Assembly: GCA_021850835.1 (NCBI GenBank)
Contig: JAJZKS010000016.1
Span: 1-14,860 of the forward strand
Reading direction: 5' to 3'
Length of the DNA stretch: 14,860 bases
Source of the DNA: Thermoplasmata archaeon
GTDB lineage: Archaea; Thermoplasmatota; Thermoplasmata; Thermoplasmatales; Thermoplasmataceae
Part shown: one piece after another, positions 1 to 7,000 of the stretch
Layout: each line of letters begins with the position of its first letter
Position numbering within the stretch: the first letter of the stretch is position 1
The notes under the pieces: model-generated
What the model was told of the DNA's origin: nothing
What the model saw: the letters and a program-made list of their open reading frames with translations, nothing else
The model's database searches: none
Made by a program: the position numbers and the translations under genes

Positions 1-38
1 ATTTATACTTGCTCCTCTTTCAAACTAAAAATCAATAA

Positions 39-113
39 AGATTATATATTTGTTAAAGCCTTCATTTTATAATTAATATCTTGTAAAAACGCAATAATTA
101 TTAAAAGAGGAGT
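39..113 (+). promoter_or_regulatory. Probable promoter and ribosome site of the NTase-GT2 operon
   Basis: The first 116 bases are very AT-rich and hold no gene. A TATA-like element TTTATAATTA lies at about 66-75, and a second AT block (TTATATATTT) at about 41-50. A start of transcription near 97-100 would leave a leader of roughly 20 nt containing the strong Shine-Dalgarno GAGGAG at 107-112, four bases before the ATG at 117. The ribosome site is seen directly. The promoter is inferred from spacing. Confidence 0.5.
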
Positions 114-116
114 TAA

Positions 117-758
117 ATGGAGCAAAATGCTGAAATCAGCGCATTGAGGTCTGAGAAACTGCAACAGGCTCAGTTGTTTTTTAACAGACTGGGAAGCAGG
201 GACCTGAAGTTTGTCGGCGTTGCAGGCTCCGTTTCATATGAGCCAAGATCTGAAGATGACGATGTGGATATTTTCATCATAGCAAAACGAGGAAAGCTTT
301 GGAAAGTGCTGCTGAAGGCATTTCTGGCAAGAAGGATGCTAGGAGATAAAGACATATGCATCTCTCTCACAATGGACGAAGTATTTGCCAAGAATTTGTA
401 CAGAAGAGATGCCGAATACGTAGTTGCCTCAGATGCAGTGCATGTCATACCACTCTTTGGATCTGAATATTATGAAATGCTTCTATCAATCAGCCCATTT
501 GTTGAAAGGTATTTTCCAGGCCATATGAGGAAAGAGTATTCGCTTTACGATTCCTGGGCCCTATCTTTTCCCCACATATCGGATTACATGATATTTCTTG
601 TGCTTGGGCCGTACCTGATAATGCGGTCTCTGAAGAACAATAAGGATCTAATGAAAACGAACATAGAAAAATGCTTCAGAGTGAGAACTGGTTTTAGATA
701 TTTTTATCTAGACTCAGTGAAATATGGCAATCTCAAGAAAAAAGGAGATGACATTTGA
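117..758 (+). CDS. Pol-beta/MNT-type nucleotidyltransferase domain protein
   Basis: This 213-residue protein has the start of a Pol-beta-superfamily nucleotidyltransferase core. A Gly-Ser pair sits at residues 37-38 (AGSVSYEP), followed by an acidic run ending in the metal-binding D49-V-D51 (DDDVDIFIIAK). Such enzymes transfer a nucleotidyl group from an NTP to a hydroxyl or phosphate acceptor using two metals. The stretch after it (DICISLTMDE, near 79-87) fits the family beta-strand that often carries a third carboxylate. The C-terminal half is helical, with a hydrophobic stretch at about 155-171 that could bind a membrane or a partner. The ATG is fixed by the GAGGAG just upstream. The next gene starts on the last base of its stop codon, so the two are translated together, suggesting a role beside the glycosyltransferase, for example activating or decorating a sugar or lipid acceptor. 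The substrate cannot be read from sequence, and an antitoxin-like or regulatory NTase is an alternative. Confidence 0.75.
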   Translation: MEQNAEISALRSEKLQQAQLFFNRLGSRDLKFVGVAGSVSYEPRSEDDDVDIFIIAKRGKLWKVLLKAFLARRMLGDKDICISLTMDEVFAKNLYRRDAEYVVASDAVHVIPLFGSEYYEMLLSISPFVERYFPGHMRKEYSLYDSWALSFPHISDYMIFLVLGPYLIMRSLKNNKDLMKTNIEKCFRVRTGFRYFYLDSVKYGNLKKKGDDI

Positions 759-1630
759 TGACAAACACAGCAGGCATATTCTTCTCTTATTCATCTCAGA
801 ATGATGCGGATTACCTTCTGGGCAATGCTGATTGTTTGGGCCTGGATAAAGTGATACTTGCCTTAGGCGGGGAGATCACCTTACAGGAAACTGAGTTAGA
901 AAGGGACGCCGGGAAAGTGGTTCTTCTCTTTGAAAAGAGCAGGCTTGGAAAGGCGGAATCATATAACCGGGCATTAAAATGCCTTGACTCCGACATAACT
1001 TTCCTCGTATCTGGTGATGTTAGGTTCGATCATGCAATTTTTGCTAAGCTTGCCCGTTATTTTGAGGATGATGTGGGGATGGTCATCCCAAGAGTCGTGC
1101 CTTCTCAATATAAGTCGTTCCCCCAAAAGATTGGTTCCATTATGTGGATGATACATGACATAAGCATGGAGTCAGCTTCTGAACATTCAAAGTACTTCTG
1201 TGGAGGAGAGTTTCAAGCAATAAAGGACCCAATGCCATTGTTCTCACCAGAAATAATCAATGATGACGAATTCCTTTGCCATCAGGTTTATGCTTCAGGA
1301 AAAAGGATAGTATATGCCAGGGACATTGAAGTCTCCAACTCCATGCCTTCAAGCTTTAGGAACCTCTTGCAGCAGCGCACCAGAATCAACTTCGGCCATA
1401 TCCAGTCCAAGCGGCACAACAACTGGCATTCATCAATCAGCATGGGTAGTTTTCGGGATATGGGACAGTCCATCCGCATCATTCTCACATTTCAGAGGAG
1501 ATATGGAAAGCAGAGGTTCGGCCTGTCTGTTGCAATCTTCATAGAAATCATTTCCATTATGATCGCATTTGCTCAGTTCCACAGAGGCAAGAGTTACAGA
1601 TACTGGCATCTGCAGTCCAGTGAAAAGTGA
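758..1630 (+). CDS. Family 2 glycosyltransferase (GT-A fold)
   Basis: This protein of about 290 residues has the order of motifs of an inverting GT2 enzyme, which moves a sugar from a nucleotide-sugar to an acceptor on the cytosolic face. GKAESYNRAL lies near 64-73. The metal-site region SGDVRFD lies near 85-91, in place of a classical DXD. A general-base region INDDEF follows near 167-172, and a Q-Q-R-T-R-I motif near 205-210 resembles the QxxRW of processive or polyprenyl-linked GT2 enzymes. The N-terminus is unusual: the usual VIPAYNE-type strand is replaced by IFFSYSSQND and the domain looks shortened. A hydrophobic segment (about 256-273) near the C-terminus may touch the membrane. The ATG at 758 overlaps the upstream TGA. 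A TTG at 755 is also possible and sits at a slightly better distance from AAAGGAG at 741-747. It shares an operon with the nucleotidyltransferase. Donor and acceptor are unknown. Confidence 0.8.
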   Translation: MTNTAGIFFSYSSQNDADYLLGNADCLGLDKVILALGGEITLQETELERDAGKVVLLFEKSRLGKAESYNRALKCLDSDITFLVSGDVRFDHAIFAKLARYFEDDVGMVIPRVVPSQYKSFPQKIGSIMWMIHDISMESASEHSKYFCGGEFQAIKDPMPLFSPEIINDDEFLCHQVYASGKRIVYARDIEVSNSMPSSFRNLLQQRTRINFGHIQSKRHNNWHSSISMGSFRDMGQSIRIILTFQRRYGKQRFGLSVAIFIEIISIMIAFAQFHRGKSYRYWHLQSSEK

Positions 1631-1807
1631 TGTAATGCCGGCCATGAATATTATCTATCAGCATATCAACCAAACTGTCATTGCCTACTGCTGGTGCTTA
1701 AGTGATTAATATTATCGGAAGGCAATTGATGGCTTTTCCATCTAACTGCCTTGTTCTGGCATTATCCGGCATGATTTCTTTTTTTGAAGAAGAGGAGCAA
1801 TGGATTT
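1631..1807 (+). promoter_or_regulatory. Intergenic leader of the phosphoesterase gene
   Basis: No gene is visible here. A possible TATA element (ATTAATATTA, about 1705-1714) would give a leader of around 70 nt. A T-rich run (about 1776-1785) just before the next gene could be a weak terminator for the upstream operon. The Shine-Dalgarno GAGGAG at 1792-1797 stands 10 bases before the ATG at 1808 and decides that start over the in-frame TTG at 1784. Only the ribosome site is well supported. Confidence 0.4.
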
Positions 1808-3286
1808 ATGTCAAATAAGCGAATATTAATCGCAGCAGTACTCTCAGCACTTCTGCTTCTTGGTGGTCTGCAGCTTTCTGAAGCGGTACAGCCAAATCAA
1901 ACTCCAATAAAGCATCTTGTTATCATAATGATGGAGAATCACAGTTTTGACAACATATTCGGGACATATGGAAAACTCCAGAATGGTAACCTTGCCCAAA
2001 ACGTATCCATCCCATACAATTTTGTGGGTCACTATATCTCCCAGAACCTCACTGCTGTAAGCAACGGCACTTTCAACACCGGTAATCCCTACGAAGGGTA
2101 CAGCAATTACCACGCTGACTGGAACAATGGTTCCATGAATGGATTTCTCAATAATTCCGGCCCGGATTCTCTAAAGTATTTCACTTCCACACAGATGGGT
2201 CTGGAATGGTATCTCGCACATCAGTACTCAATTGCTGATATGTATTTTAGCAGTACACTGAGTGAAACACTGCCAAACCGCCTTTACAGCCTCGCCGGGT
2301 TTTCACCAGTAAAGGCGGACCAACTTACGCCACCTCCATTTGTGCCATACGGTCAGACTATTTTCAATGAAATGGATTCCTATGGGGTGAGCTGGGCTTA
2401 TTATCTTAAGACTCCAGTGCTTGGGGATAGCCCGCTCGATTTTATCAGCGGAATGAATTCCCATCTATCCAACATCGGCTCATGGAATACTTTCTTGAAT
2501 TCAATACAAAACGGGAAGCTCCCACAGGTGAGCTGGATTTCCCCTGTTTCCGGCGGTGCTTTTGGATACAGCCAGCATCCGCCAGATAATATACTGGCGG
2601 GGGAAATCTGGATGTTTTATTTCATCCATCTCATTATGGAAAGCAAGTACTGGAACAGCACTGCGATCATGGTCACCTATGATGAAGGAGGAGGCTATTA
2701 CGATCAGGCTGCGCCTCCAAAAATAGATGGACATCAATTAGGCTTCAGGGTCCCCTTTATACTTATTTCTCCGTATGCAAAGGAGAACTATGTTTCCAGT
2801 ACCATAATGAGTCATACTTCAATACTAGGCTTTATTGACTATAACTGGAACATGCCGGCATTAAACGTCCTAGTGTCTGATTCAAATCTTATGCTGGATA
2901 TGTTTGACTTTAACAAGCCTTATACAACTGGAACAGAAATTAGGCCAGCACTAACTTTCACCAATGAGTCTCTGTATATGCTTCCATCCGCTCCTGCTGA
3001 CAGCATAGCTCTTGCAGAGGAATTCAACAATGTGTCTGGCCTTTACCCCGGACGGCTTCAATTCAATGTCTCCTCGCTCCCATACATGGATCATGGGCAG
3101 ACCAACACTAGCATGAGCAACTTTTCAGAAAATGTCTTTGTAAAGAACAATTATGGATACACACCCTGGTATCTCAATTCATTAATAACAGTGCCAGTTG
3201 CTATAGCCGCGATTTCACTTGCAATTTATGGCTCTTTTCTGCTGGTCAGGAAAAGGTTCAGAAAGAAAAAGGGACCTAAATCGTGA
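1808..3286 (+). CDS. Secreted, C-terminally anchored phosphoesterase (AcpA/phospholipase C superfamily)
   Basis: This 492-residue protein is a member of the phosphoesterase family that includes acid phosphatase AcpA and bacterial non-haemolytic phospholipase C, which hydrolyse phosphate mono- or diesters with a Ser/Thr nucleophile and a bound metal. Visible motifs are KHLVIIMMENHSFDNIFG (about 35-52; the E-N pair is the metal site), SSTLSETLPNRLYS (about 148-161; the T of TLPNR sits at the nucleophile position), HPPDN (257-261) and TYDEGGGYYD (290-299; D-E metal ligands). A signal peptide covers about residues 3-26. A single C-terminal helix (about 457-480) followed by a Lys/Arg-rich tail should anchor it with the catalytic domain outside. 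About 12 N-X-S/T sites lie in the exposed part. An upstream TTG would add eight charged residues before the signal, but the ribosome site favours the ATG. The substrate is not determined. An acid phosphatase for scavenging phosphate is the simplest idea. Confidence 0.9.
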   Translation: MSNKRILIAAVLSALLLLGGLQLSEAVQPNQTPIKHLVIIMMENHSFDNIFGTYGKLQNGNLAQNVSIPYNFVGHYISQNLTAVSNGTFNTGNPYEGYSNYHADWNNGSMNGFLNNSGPDSLKYFTSTQMGLEWYLAHQYSIADMYFSSTLSETLPNRLYSLAGFSPVKADQLTPPPFVPYGQTIFNEMDSYGVSWAYYLKTPVLGDSPLDFISGMNSHLSNIGSWNTFLNSIQNGKLPQVSWISPVSGGAFGYSQHPPDNILAGEIWMFYFIHLIMESKYWNSTAIMVTYDEGGGYYDQAAPPKIDGHQLGFRVPFILISPYAKENYVSSTIMSHTSILGFIDYNWNMPALNVLVSDSNLMLDMFDFNKPYTTGTEIRPALTFTNESLYMLPSAPADSIALAEEFNNVSGLYPGRLQFNVSSLPYMDHGQTNTSMSNFSENVFVKNNYGYTPWYLNSLITVPVAIAAISLAIYGSFLLVRKRFRKKKGPKS

Positions 3287-3396
3287 CACACACGGGAACT
3301 TGACCCACTGCTTTATCAATAGTTAATTGAAGTTGTCAGGATTACATAAGCCTAAATGATGTGAGAATTCCAATTTCACTGCAATTTGTCCCATGC

Positions 3397-4551
3397 CTAA
3401 TCTGTCAGCAGAGCAATGGCTCCGTTGCTGTGCCCGTTTGTCTCATTATAATTGCCCTGTCCAACAATCAAAATGCCTGTGACATTACTCATGGAAATCG
3501 GGCTGAGGAACTGCACCTGCCCCATGGAAAAGGAGGAAGGCAGGTAATCAGTGATATTTGTAAAAACGATCCCTGAACCGGTTAAATTGAAATAATAGAG
3601 TGCAGGTTCCATATGCCCATTTTGAGCAGATGCTTCACCGCCTGCAACAAAGCCATTTTCAAAAGGGGCAAGACCATTAACCCAGTTGTTGAAATAAGCT
3701 GGCAGGTTGAAGGACTTCGACACAGAAGTGCCGCTTATCACTTCAAGGGCTGCCTTTGGACCTCCCCCTACTATCCATTTCCCCTGGGTGTAAATTGCAG
3801 AATACACTCCAGATTTGTAAAAGTCCGTTCTTGAAATGACATTATAATACCAGCCGCTGGTGAGAAAGCCGAAAATAAAATGCCCTCCTATAAGCCAAGA
3901 AGTGCCGTTCCAGAGGATTAGCTGTATCCAAGAGTCATAGCCAATCGGGCCCATGAGGGCCGAATAGTTGATGTATTTTCCATGGTAAAGTCCTACCAGG
4001 GACGCATGCTTATCCTCGTTACCTCCAAAGAGCCAGCCAGAACCATTCCACGAGTCAAACCATATCCCTCCATTCTGGAAATATTTCCCCAGCTCCGGCG
4101 TGAGGTTGTAATCTCCGGTTTTGTTTAACACCACTGCAGCACCCTCATCTACATTTCCCCATGAAATTTCTCCGGTAAGTATCCACGATGACCCGTTCCA
4201 GGATGTGCCAAAAATGCTTCCATTGTGGAAATAGTGGTTGGCAACCTTACTCAAGTTGGTGCCCGTGGCATTTGCGTTGAGTGAGCGTAAGCCGACTAAA
4301 GCTGGGGTACTGAAGTCTGTTGGTTTATAATATGTGCTGGTTCCCGACAGCAATATAGAGGAACCATTTTGCCCGAAAGCTTGAATGGAACCTGAAGAAA
4401 AGGCCTGGCCAAGGTCGCTGTTCATATTCGTTACCTTAAAGACCAAACCGGGGTGATTCCTAATGTTCTCATATGTGTACAGTTCAAAAGAAGAAATGGA
4501 GGCGACCATCAGAATGGACAGTGCAAAGGCTATGGCCATTTTTGCTTTCAT
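3397..4551 (-). CDS. Secreted or anchored repeat protein, probable seven-bladed beta-propeller
   Basis: This is a 384-residue extracellular protein without a recognised enzyme motif. After a hydrophobic signal or anchor segment (about residues 5-22) come seven related repeats built on W-N-G-[ST]-x-W-[IL]-x-G-G. They lie near residues 62-70, 118-127, 168-177, 214-223, 256-264, 298-305 and 357-366, spaced 42-59 residues apart. The first and last three are more diverged. This Trp/Gly-Gly pattern and spacing fit a kelch-like beta-propeller, but the fold is inferred. There are 14 N-X-S/T sites, and in repeats 1-4 the site is part of the repeat motif itself. A TTG start at 4608 would put 19 residues before the hydrophobic segment. 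The ATG at 4551 gives a normal signal and is preferred, although no ribosome site precedes it. It converges on the phosphoesterase with 110 bases between and no clear terminator. A role in surface binding or in an S-layer-like coat is a guess. Confidence 0.8.
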   Translation of the reverse strand: MKAKMAIAFALSILMVASISSFELYTYENIRNHPGLVFKVTNMNSDLGQAFSSGSIQAFGQNGSSILLSGTSTYYKPTDFSTPALVGLRSLNANATGTNLSKVANHYFHNGSIFGTSWNGSSWILTGEISWGNVDEGAAVVLNKTGDYNLTPELGKYFQNGGIWFDSWNGSGWLFGGNEDKHASLVGLYHGKYINYSALMGPIGYDSWIQLILWNGTSWLIGGHFIFGFLTSGWYYNVISRTDFYKSGVYSAIYTQGKWIVGGGPKAALEVISGTSVSKSFNLPAYFNNWVNGLAPFENGFVAGGEASAQNGHMEPALYYFNLTGSGIVFTNITDYLPSSFSMGQVQFLSPISMSNVTGILIVGQGNYNETNGHSNGAIALLTD

Positions 4552-4617
4552 GTTCAGATAAAAGAATATATTCAGTTGCTCAGGAATAAACTTTGTCTTT
4601 TTACCCAAAAAGCAATG

Positions 4618-4625
4618 AATATTAA
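4618..4625 (+). promoter_or_regulatory. TATA-like box for a leaderless transcript of the fusion methyltransferase
   Basis: AATATTAA is centred about 28 bases before the ATG at 4650, with A-rich sequence upstream. No properly spaced Shine-Dalgarno is present, so a leaderless or near-leaderless mRNA fits. The 98 bases between this gene and the divergent propeller gene must hold both promoters. On the other strand a TTTATT (about 4590-4585) is a weak candidate. Confidence 0.45.
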
Positions 4626-4649
4626 CCCAAAGCTACTAAAAGCTGGAAG

Positions 4650-5810
4650 ATGCCTTCTCATGATGACAGCAGTCTGGAACTGAAAGTTGGCGACAGGCTT
4701 GTCCCACTTGCCTATTCGGCGGATGAAAATCACCTTTACCTGGCATCCCCCGTGAAAGGCACAAGGTGGCCATCATATATACTGAGGAATGGAACTGCGG
4801 AAGTTATCGTGGCTGAAAACATTAAGAAGTTCAGAGCAGAGCTGGTTTCAGATGAAGAAATGAAGAAGGAAGCAATGGCCCTGTTTATAAATAAATATGG
4901 CCGTGAGAGGACTGGAAAATGGTATGGGGAGCATTACAGGGTCATCTGCCTGAGTGAAATGAAACAAGAGCTAAAGGGAAAGTGGTCAGAGTCCCAATAT
5001 TACCGCTGGCTTGAGGCTGAATTTGATTCCATTGCTGATGAATACGACCACCACATTTACGGAAATCCAGTGAATTCACTTTTGCGGGAGAATTCACTGA
5101 GCTTGCTCTCCAAAACTTTCCCGGGCAAGGAAAGGTTACTTGAAGTGGGTTGCGGCACAGGCACAGAAACAATAGAACTACTAAAGTCAGGACATGAAAT
5201 AGTTGCGGTAGACATTTCCCAGAAGATGCTTGACGCAGTCAGGAAAAAAGCCGTCCAGGAGGGTGTTTCCTCCAATCTCACAACTTTCAAAGGGAATGCT
5301 GATAGAATAGGCATCTTGGCCGACGAACTTGGTGCCCATTCTTTCCAAGGCATATATTCCACATATGGCGCCATAAATTGTGTCAGCGACATACATTCAC
5401 TTCCTGAAGGTTTTCATCGGTTACTTTGCGACAGGGGAAAACTTGTGCTTGGAATTTATAACAGAATGTGTGCCTCTGAGATACTCGGATACCTTGCAAA
5501 ATTAAAGTTCCGCCACTCTCTCGCAAGGTTAAAGCCCATGGCTCCAGAAGGAGAATCAAGGTTTTGCATTGATGTTTACGCTTATACTTTCATGGAGATT
5601 CGGAACTTATTTCATAGCCGATTTAAAGTGGATTCAGTTTATGGCGTTCCAGTGTTCATTCCTCCATCGAACTTTTCAGGATATGTGGAGAAGTTTTCCA
5701 GGCGATTCAGCTCGATTAAGGCTGTTGACGCCAGAATAGGCAAAATATGGCCATTCTCCATACTTGGAGACCACTTTTTGACCGTTATGACCTCTATAGA
5801 TATACAATAG
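4650..5810 (+). CDS. Fusion of PNPOx-like split-barrel domain and SAM-dependent methyltransferase
   Basis: This 386-residue protein has two parts. Residues 1-102 resemble the split-barrel flavin/F420-binding fold (pyridoxamine-phosphate-oxidase-like and deazaflavin-dependent nitroreductase families). Seen are a strand-turn pattern HLYLASPVKGTRWPSY, then RNGTAEVIV, then a charged helix ending in NKYGRERTGKWYG and the strand YRVICLS. Residues 115-386 are a class I methyltransferase: SIADEYDHHIYG before the core, motif I LEVGCGTGTE (164-173) for S-adenosylmethionine, VAVDIS (185-190) with the ribose-binding Asp188, and a later strand GKLVLGIYNR. The C-terminal third (about 290-360) is a likely substrate lid. 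It would methylate a small molecule in the cytosol, and the barrel could bind a flavin, F420 or haem, or merely serve as a scaffold. The reading frame is continuous across the junction. The methyltransferase is certain. The identity of the N-terminal domain is a pattern-based judgement. Confidence 0.8.
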   Translation: MPSHDDSSLELKVGDRLVPLAYSADENHLYLASPVKGTRWPSYILRNGTAEVIVAENIKKFRAELVSDEEMKKEAMALFINKYGRERTGKWYGEHYRVICLSEMKQELKGKWSESQYYRWLEAEFDSIADEYDHHIYGNPVNSLLRENSLSLLSKTFPGKERLLEVGCGTGTETIELLKSGHEIVAVDISQKMLDAVRKKAVQEGVSSNLTTFKGNADRIGILADELGAHSFQGIYSTYGAINCVSDIHSLPEGFHRLLCDRGKLVLGIYNRMCASEILGYLAKLKFRHSLARLKPMAPEGESRFCIDVYAYTFMEIRNLFHSRFKVDSVYGVPVFIPPSNFSGYVEKFSRRFSSIKAVDARIGKIWPFSILGDHFLTVMTSIDIQ

Positions 5811-5821
5811 GTGCCAGGGTA

Positions 5822-6031
5822 TTACTCCTTGTGCACTAACGTCTCATGGATTCTAGGAATTTCGTAGTCAAGATCTTCAACCACTGTATCCCCAACCGGG
5901 CGCTTCTGGAAGATTATGCCCATCTTTGACATCAGGAAGAGATAAGATGCCTTTTTTGTGTCAACGCCAAGGCAGATGCCATAGTTCGAAAATAGATACT
6001 TTATTGGAAAACGTTCAGAATAGACCTTCAA
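5822..6031 (-). CDS. Small hypothetical protein coupled to a glycosyltransferase
   Basis: This 69-residue protein of unknown function has no recognised family. It begins with a Lys/Arg-rich, aromatic stretch and ends acidic (VVEDLDYEIP), with one hydrophobic patch in the middle (YLFLMSKMGIIF) too short for a clear membrane span. Its start is a TTG at 6031 that overlaps the stop of the upstream glycosyltransferase (TTGA). A strong GGAGGA at 6046-6041, nine bases before it, supports real translation. It ends 11 bases from the convergent methyltransferase gene, which fits tight gene packing. It could be an accessory subunit of the glycosyltransferase or the remainder of a once longer gene. Confidence 0.55.
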   Translation of the reverse strand: MKVYSERFPIKYLFSNYGICLGVDTKKASYLFLMSKMGIIFQKRPVGDTVVEDLDYEIPRIHETLVHKE

Positions 6032-6825
6032 TTCTTTGACTCCTCCACTTCTACGCTTCTATTTTTATCTATATTGATGAGATTGTCCTGCCAGTACAAT
6101 GGGTGAACAAAGCCTCTCATAAGTTTTGCCTGGAAAATTGGAATATAAAGGAAATTTCTTACTTTCCTGGAGTTTGACAACATCAGGAATATTACCAGCA
6201 TGGAGTAAGCCAGTTCCCTCGGACGCATCCCTGAAGTATTCCTTACCCAGGCTCCCTGCCACTCAGGCCAGTGCCTGTTGCTCCGGTGTGTGGAATTGTG
6301 CACCATGGCGTCAGGCAAATACCTGACTTTGTAGCCATTATCCCTTAAATATTTCTGCATAAAGTATGTCTCTCTGCCCATCACCCTGGGGTCGATTGAT
6401 ATTTTGGAGGCAATTTTGATAGGCATTACAGTCAGGCTCAAGGGCAGGCCGTAGAGTAATTTATGGCCTATTGCCTGCCCTACAACAGCCCCAACTTTCC
6501 TCTCTTTCAGAATGGCAGAGGCTTTGTGATAAAATAGGGGGTCCCTCATTAAGACATCACTGTCTAGGAATACGATATTTTCAGTAACAGCTTTGCTTAT
6601 GCCCAGTGTTGTGGCATAACCAAGGCCAGTATTCTCCGGGTATATTTCTGCACCATAACCTGAGGCAATTTCAACAGTATCATCACTGCTGTGGTTGTCC
6701 ACAACGATGAACTTGCGCACTGGAAGAGACCTGCTGGCAGATTCAAGGCACTGTCTCAGCGACGCTCCTGAATTCCTGGTTCTCACGATCACATCAACAC
6801 TTTTTACAGTGTCAGAAGAATGCAT
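6028..6825 (-). CDS. Family 2 glycosyltransferase
   Basis: This enzyme of about 265 residues has a textbook GT2 beginning: VDVIVRTRNSG (about 10-20), then FIVVDNHSSDDT (39-50) for nucleotide binding, a conserved ENTGLGYA turn (64-71), and FLDSDV (86-91) as the metal-binding DXD-type site. The later part has GRETYFMQKYLRDNGYKVRYLPDAMVHN, matching the acceptor-side helix and the strand with a conserved His. The C-terminus has a hydrophobic helix (about 207-218) that suggests membrane contact, as in dolichol-phosphate-sugar or polysaccharide synthases. A TTG lies at 6831, but the GGAG at 6837-6834 is only two bases from it and eight bases from the ATG at 6825, so the ATG is chosen. It heads a unit with the 69-residue gene. 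A dolichyl-phosphate or rhamnosyl-type transfer is possible, but the donor is unknown. Confidence 0.88.
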   Translation of the reverse strand: MHSSDTVKSVDVIVRTRNSGASLRQCLESASRSLPVRKFIVVDNHSSDDTVEIASGYGAEIYPENTGLGYATTLGISKAVTENIVFLDSDVLMRDPLFYHKASAILKERKVGAVVGQAIGHKLLYGLPLSLTVMPIKIASKISIDPRVMGRETYFMQKYLRDNGYKVRYLPDAMVHNSTHRSNRHWPEWQGAWVRNTSGMRPRELAYSMLVIFLMLSNSRKVRNFLYIPIFQAKLMRGFVHPLYWQDNLINIDKNRSVEVEESKN

Positions 6826-7000
6826 CTTCAAAGCTCCGAAGGTTGCCCGGAACAGGTTTCAATCTAGAGTATGTTCTGAATATGCCTGGGACCCGGGGCA
6901 ATCGGATATCATGCACTCTTTCATAGGTGAAAGTGTTGAGTAGGACTCCAAACTCCCAGAATTTTGGTCTCAAAAAACATTCCCCTGTTTTGGCAACCAC
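6812..7000 (-). CDS. Possible small protein upstream of the glycosyltransferase (doubtful)
   Basis: An open frame of 62 codons from a GTG at 7000 fills half of the gap before the glycosyltransferase and overlaps its start by 14 bases. Its product is basic and aromatic (for example RPKFWEFGVLL, TFTYERVHDI) and looks like no known family. A TTTAATAG sequence stands about 27-30 bases before the GTG, which would suit a leaderless start. Against it are the GTG start, use of CGA/CGG/CCC codons that are rarer in neighbouring genes, and no known homologue. It may equally be the leader of the glycosyltransferase mRNA. Confidence 0.2.
   Translation of the reverse strand: MVAKTGECFLRPKFWEFGVLLNTFTYERVHDIRLPRVPGIFRTYSRLKPVPGNLRSFEDAFF

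Noticed and set aside
1635..1772. ATGCCGG (1635-1641) and CCGGCAT (1766-1772) as an inverted repeat around the intergenic region
   Set aside because: Only seven bases, 124 bases apart, and not bounding any recognisable element. Expected by chance.
1784..1807. TTG start adding eight residues to the phosphoesterase
   Set aside because: GAGGAG at 1792-1797 lies after this TTG and is correctly placed only for the ATG at 1808.
5057..5392. 111-codon minus-strand frame inside the methyltransferase
   Set aside because: It lies fully antisense to the SAM-binding core. The Ser/Pro-rich product is a typical antisense shadow.
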